A stretch of 64,000 bases of DNA, from contig NZ_LLZN01000013.1 in NCBI RefSeq assembly GCF_001509795.1, positions 77,022-141,021 of the forward strand. Reading direction: 5' to 3'. The stretch comes from Streptomyces sp. NRRL WC-3605. GTDB taxonomy: Bacteria; Actinomycetota; Actinomycetes; Streptomycetales; Streptomycetaceae. This document shows, one piece after another, positions 62,979 to 64,000 of the stretch. Both the position numbers and the translations under genes were made by a program. Within the stretch, counting starts at the first letter, position 1. Each line of letters starts with the position of its first letter. The notes under the pieces were generated by a model. The model searched no databases. It was not told the DNA's origin and was given only the letters and a program-made list of their open reading frames with translations.

Positions 62979-63304
62979 CGGGTCGCCTCCCAGGAGTAGA
63001 AGCGCTGGGCCATGGCGTCGGCGGGCGACCGCCAGGTGGCCGGGTCGTACGCCTCGATGAAGGGCTTCAGGTCCTCGCTGATGCGCACGAAACGCTCGTC
63101 GGACTTGGCCTTCTCGATCAGCTCGCCGCCGTTGTCGGCGTCGAAGTCCTGGAGGTGGAAATACAGCCCCCGGTACTGGAAGAGCTGACGACGCCGGGTG
63201 CCCATCAGATGCGGCATCTCGGTCTCGTCGAACGCGCCGAACAGCTTGGCGACATCGACCGCGGAGCCCGGTTCCATCCGGGCCACGATCAAAGTGCTGT
63301 GCAT
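62975..63304 (-). CDS. TcmI-type polyketide cyclase
   Basis: 109 aa from ATG 63304, with AAGGAG six bases upstream. The dimeric alpha-beta-barrel cyclase motif is seen: [13 protein letters not shown] at the start, [15 protein letters not shown] and YFHLQDF mid-protein. Same family as JadI, LanF and UrdF, which close the later rings of angucyclines. Position directly upstream of KSa is the angucycline norm. Confidence 0.95.
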   Translation of the reverse strand: MHSTLIVARMEPGSAVDVAKLFGAFDETEMPHLMGTRRRQLFQYRGLYFHLQDFDADNGGELIEKAKSDERFVRISEDLKPFIEAYDPATWRSPADAMAQRFYSWEATR

Positions 63305-63393
63305 GAGCTCTCCTTGGAAAAGGGTGAGGGAAAAAGGCAGGCGTGCGGGTGGGCGAAAAGGCCCCGCGCCCGGGAAAAGGGAGCGTGCTTTCG

Positions 63394-63510
63394 TCAGTCG
63401 ATGCCCCGGCAGATGTGCGGCTGTTCGCTGTCGTTCTCGTCGTCCTCGCCGGCCAGGAGCCACGCCGGCGGCTGGGGAGCGGGCGGCTCGCGCCCGTCGT
63501 CGTGTGTCAC
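63394..63510 (-). CDS. 38-residue peptide of unknown function in the polyketide operon
   Basis: 38 aa from GTG 63510, with a perfect GGAGG eight bases upstream. Layout: Pro-rich first half ([11 protein letters not shown]), acidic centre (EDDENDSEQ) and tail PHICRGID. It lies 23 bp after the carboxylase alpha subunit and 89 bp before the cyclase. It is too short for an AccE and does not match the AccE at 50378. It could be a small carboxylase partner, a regulator peptide or a decayed gene. No homologue comes to mind. Confidence 0.55.
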   Translation of the reverse strand: MTHDDGREPPAPQPPAWLLAGEDDENDSEQPHICRGID

Positions 63511-63533
63511 GGTTCGCACCTCCTCGGACGTCC

Positions 63534-64000
63534 TCAGTCCTTGATCTCGCAGATCGGTGCGCCGGAGGTGAGGGAGGCGCCCACCTCGGCGGTCAGGTCC
63601 TTGACGGTGCCGGACCGGTGCGCGGTGAGGGGCTGCTCCATCTTCATGGCCTCCAGGACGACGATCAGGTCGCCCTCCGCGACCTTCTGGCCCTCCTCGA
63701 CCGCGACCTTGACGATCGTGCCCTGCATCGGGGAGGCGAGGGTGTCGCCGGAGGCGGCGGGGCCCGAGGTCCGCGCCGCGCGGCGCTTCGGGCGGGCCCC
63801 GGCTTCGAGGCCGGTGCGGGCGAGGGCCATCCCGAGGGACGCGGGCAGCGACACCTCCAGGCGCCGCCCGCCGACCTCGACCACCACGGTGTCCCGTCCC
63901 GCCTCGTCGGTGCCGGTGTCGGTGGGGGCGGTGAAGGGCTTGATGTCGTTGACGAACTCGGTCTCGATCCACCGGGTGTGGACCGTGAACGGGTCCGCCG
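63534..64000 (-). CDS. Acyl-CoA carboxylase alpha subunit, C-terminal BCCP part (5' end outside window)
   Basis: The frame is open from the right edge, so only the last 155 or so residues are seen. They include the linker VHTRWIETEFVNDIKPF and a full biotinyl domain with biotin-Lys in EAMKMEQP; the C-terminus is SGAPICEIKD. The alpha subunit (AccA type) carboxylates its own biotin and pairs with the beta subunit at 50601. Its place at the head of the cluster equals JadJ. Confidence 0.92.
   Translation of the reverse strand, partial: ADPFTVHTRWIETEFVNDIKPFTAPTDTGTDEAGRDTVVVEVGGRRLEVSLPASLGMALARTGLEAGARPKRRAARTSGPAASGDTLASPMQGTIVKVAVEEGQKVAEGDLIVVLEAMKMEQPLTAHRSGTVKDLTAEVGASLTSGAPICEIKD

Overview
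The window is a high-GC, gene-dense chromosomal segment from a Streptomyces. The codon bias toward G/C in third positions, the many GTG starts, the GTGA/ATGA-coupled operons, the LAXTG sortase substrate, hupA, sigU with its ZAS anti-sigma factor, matAB, nnaR/narK and an angucycline-type polyketide operon all fit this. From memory, the gene order from hppD to the MFS gene at 49.9 kb follows the S. coelicolor SCO2927-SCO2965 core region, with minor differences. No IS element, integrase, CRISPR array or rRNA was seen. One tRNA-Cys is present.

Left part (1-13.8 kb): a partial FAD-linked oxidase, a TPR membrane protein, hppD with a divergent Lrp/AsnC regulator, a four-gene quaternary-amine (osmoprotectant) ABC operon, a Lon-type S16 serine protease domain protein, a menC-like enolase superfamily enzyme coupled to a GNAT gene (which carries a TTA codon), an IclR regulator (candidate hpdR) and a DEAD/DEAH-type helicase.

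Middle (14-29.5 kb): an MFS exporter whose last codons are duplicated three times downstream, tRNA-Cys(GCA), an LAXTG wall protein, a SUKH-4-like immunity protein, and a three-subunit xanthine-dehydrogenase-family operon whose Mo subunit lacks the usual catalytic glutamate and whose [2Fe-2S] subunit has a 295-residue disordered extension. Then comes a chito-oligosaccharide uptake operon (lipoprotein, two permeases, leaderless GH20 hexosaminidase) with a good DasR-box match upstream, followed by DUF3039 and YqgE/AlgH genes.

Core cell functions (29.8-49.9 kb): murA and hupA are convergent around an 18-bp hairpin. They are followed by NAD-malic enzyme, HelD-family helicase, anti-sigma/sigU, a CGNR protein, nnaR (uroporphyrinogen-III synthase fold plus winged helix), narK, a proline-rich membrane protein, an acyltransferase-3 protein, matB (deacetylase plus GT2), matA, and a LysR/MFS divergent pair.

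Right part (50.4 kb to the right edge): one leftward operon of fifteen genes for an aromatic (type II) polyketide. In transcription order these are an acyl-CoA carboxylase alpha/biotin subunit (partial), a 38-aa peptide, TcmI-type cyclase, KS-alpha, KS-beta, ACP, ketoreductase, didomain aromatase/cyclase, two FAD hydroxylases, alpha/beta hydrolase, MFS exporter, Sfp-type PPTase, carboxylase beta subunit and epsilon subunit. The cyclase-KSa-KSb-ACP-KR-ARO order is the classical angucycline order, and the carboxylase, PPTase and exporter genes recall the jadomycin cluster. The malonyl-CoA-forming carboxylase is split over the two ends of the operon, so precursor supply, ACP activation, chain assembly, cyclisation, hydroxylation and export are co-transcribed. 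The cluster sits where S. coelicolor moves on to prfB/ftsEX, so it looks like an insertion into a conserved backbone. It continues past the right edge.
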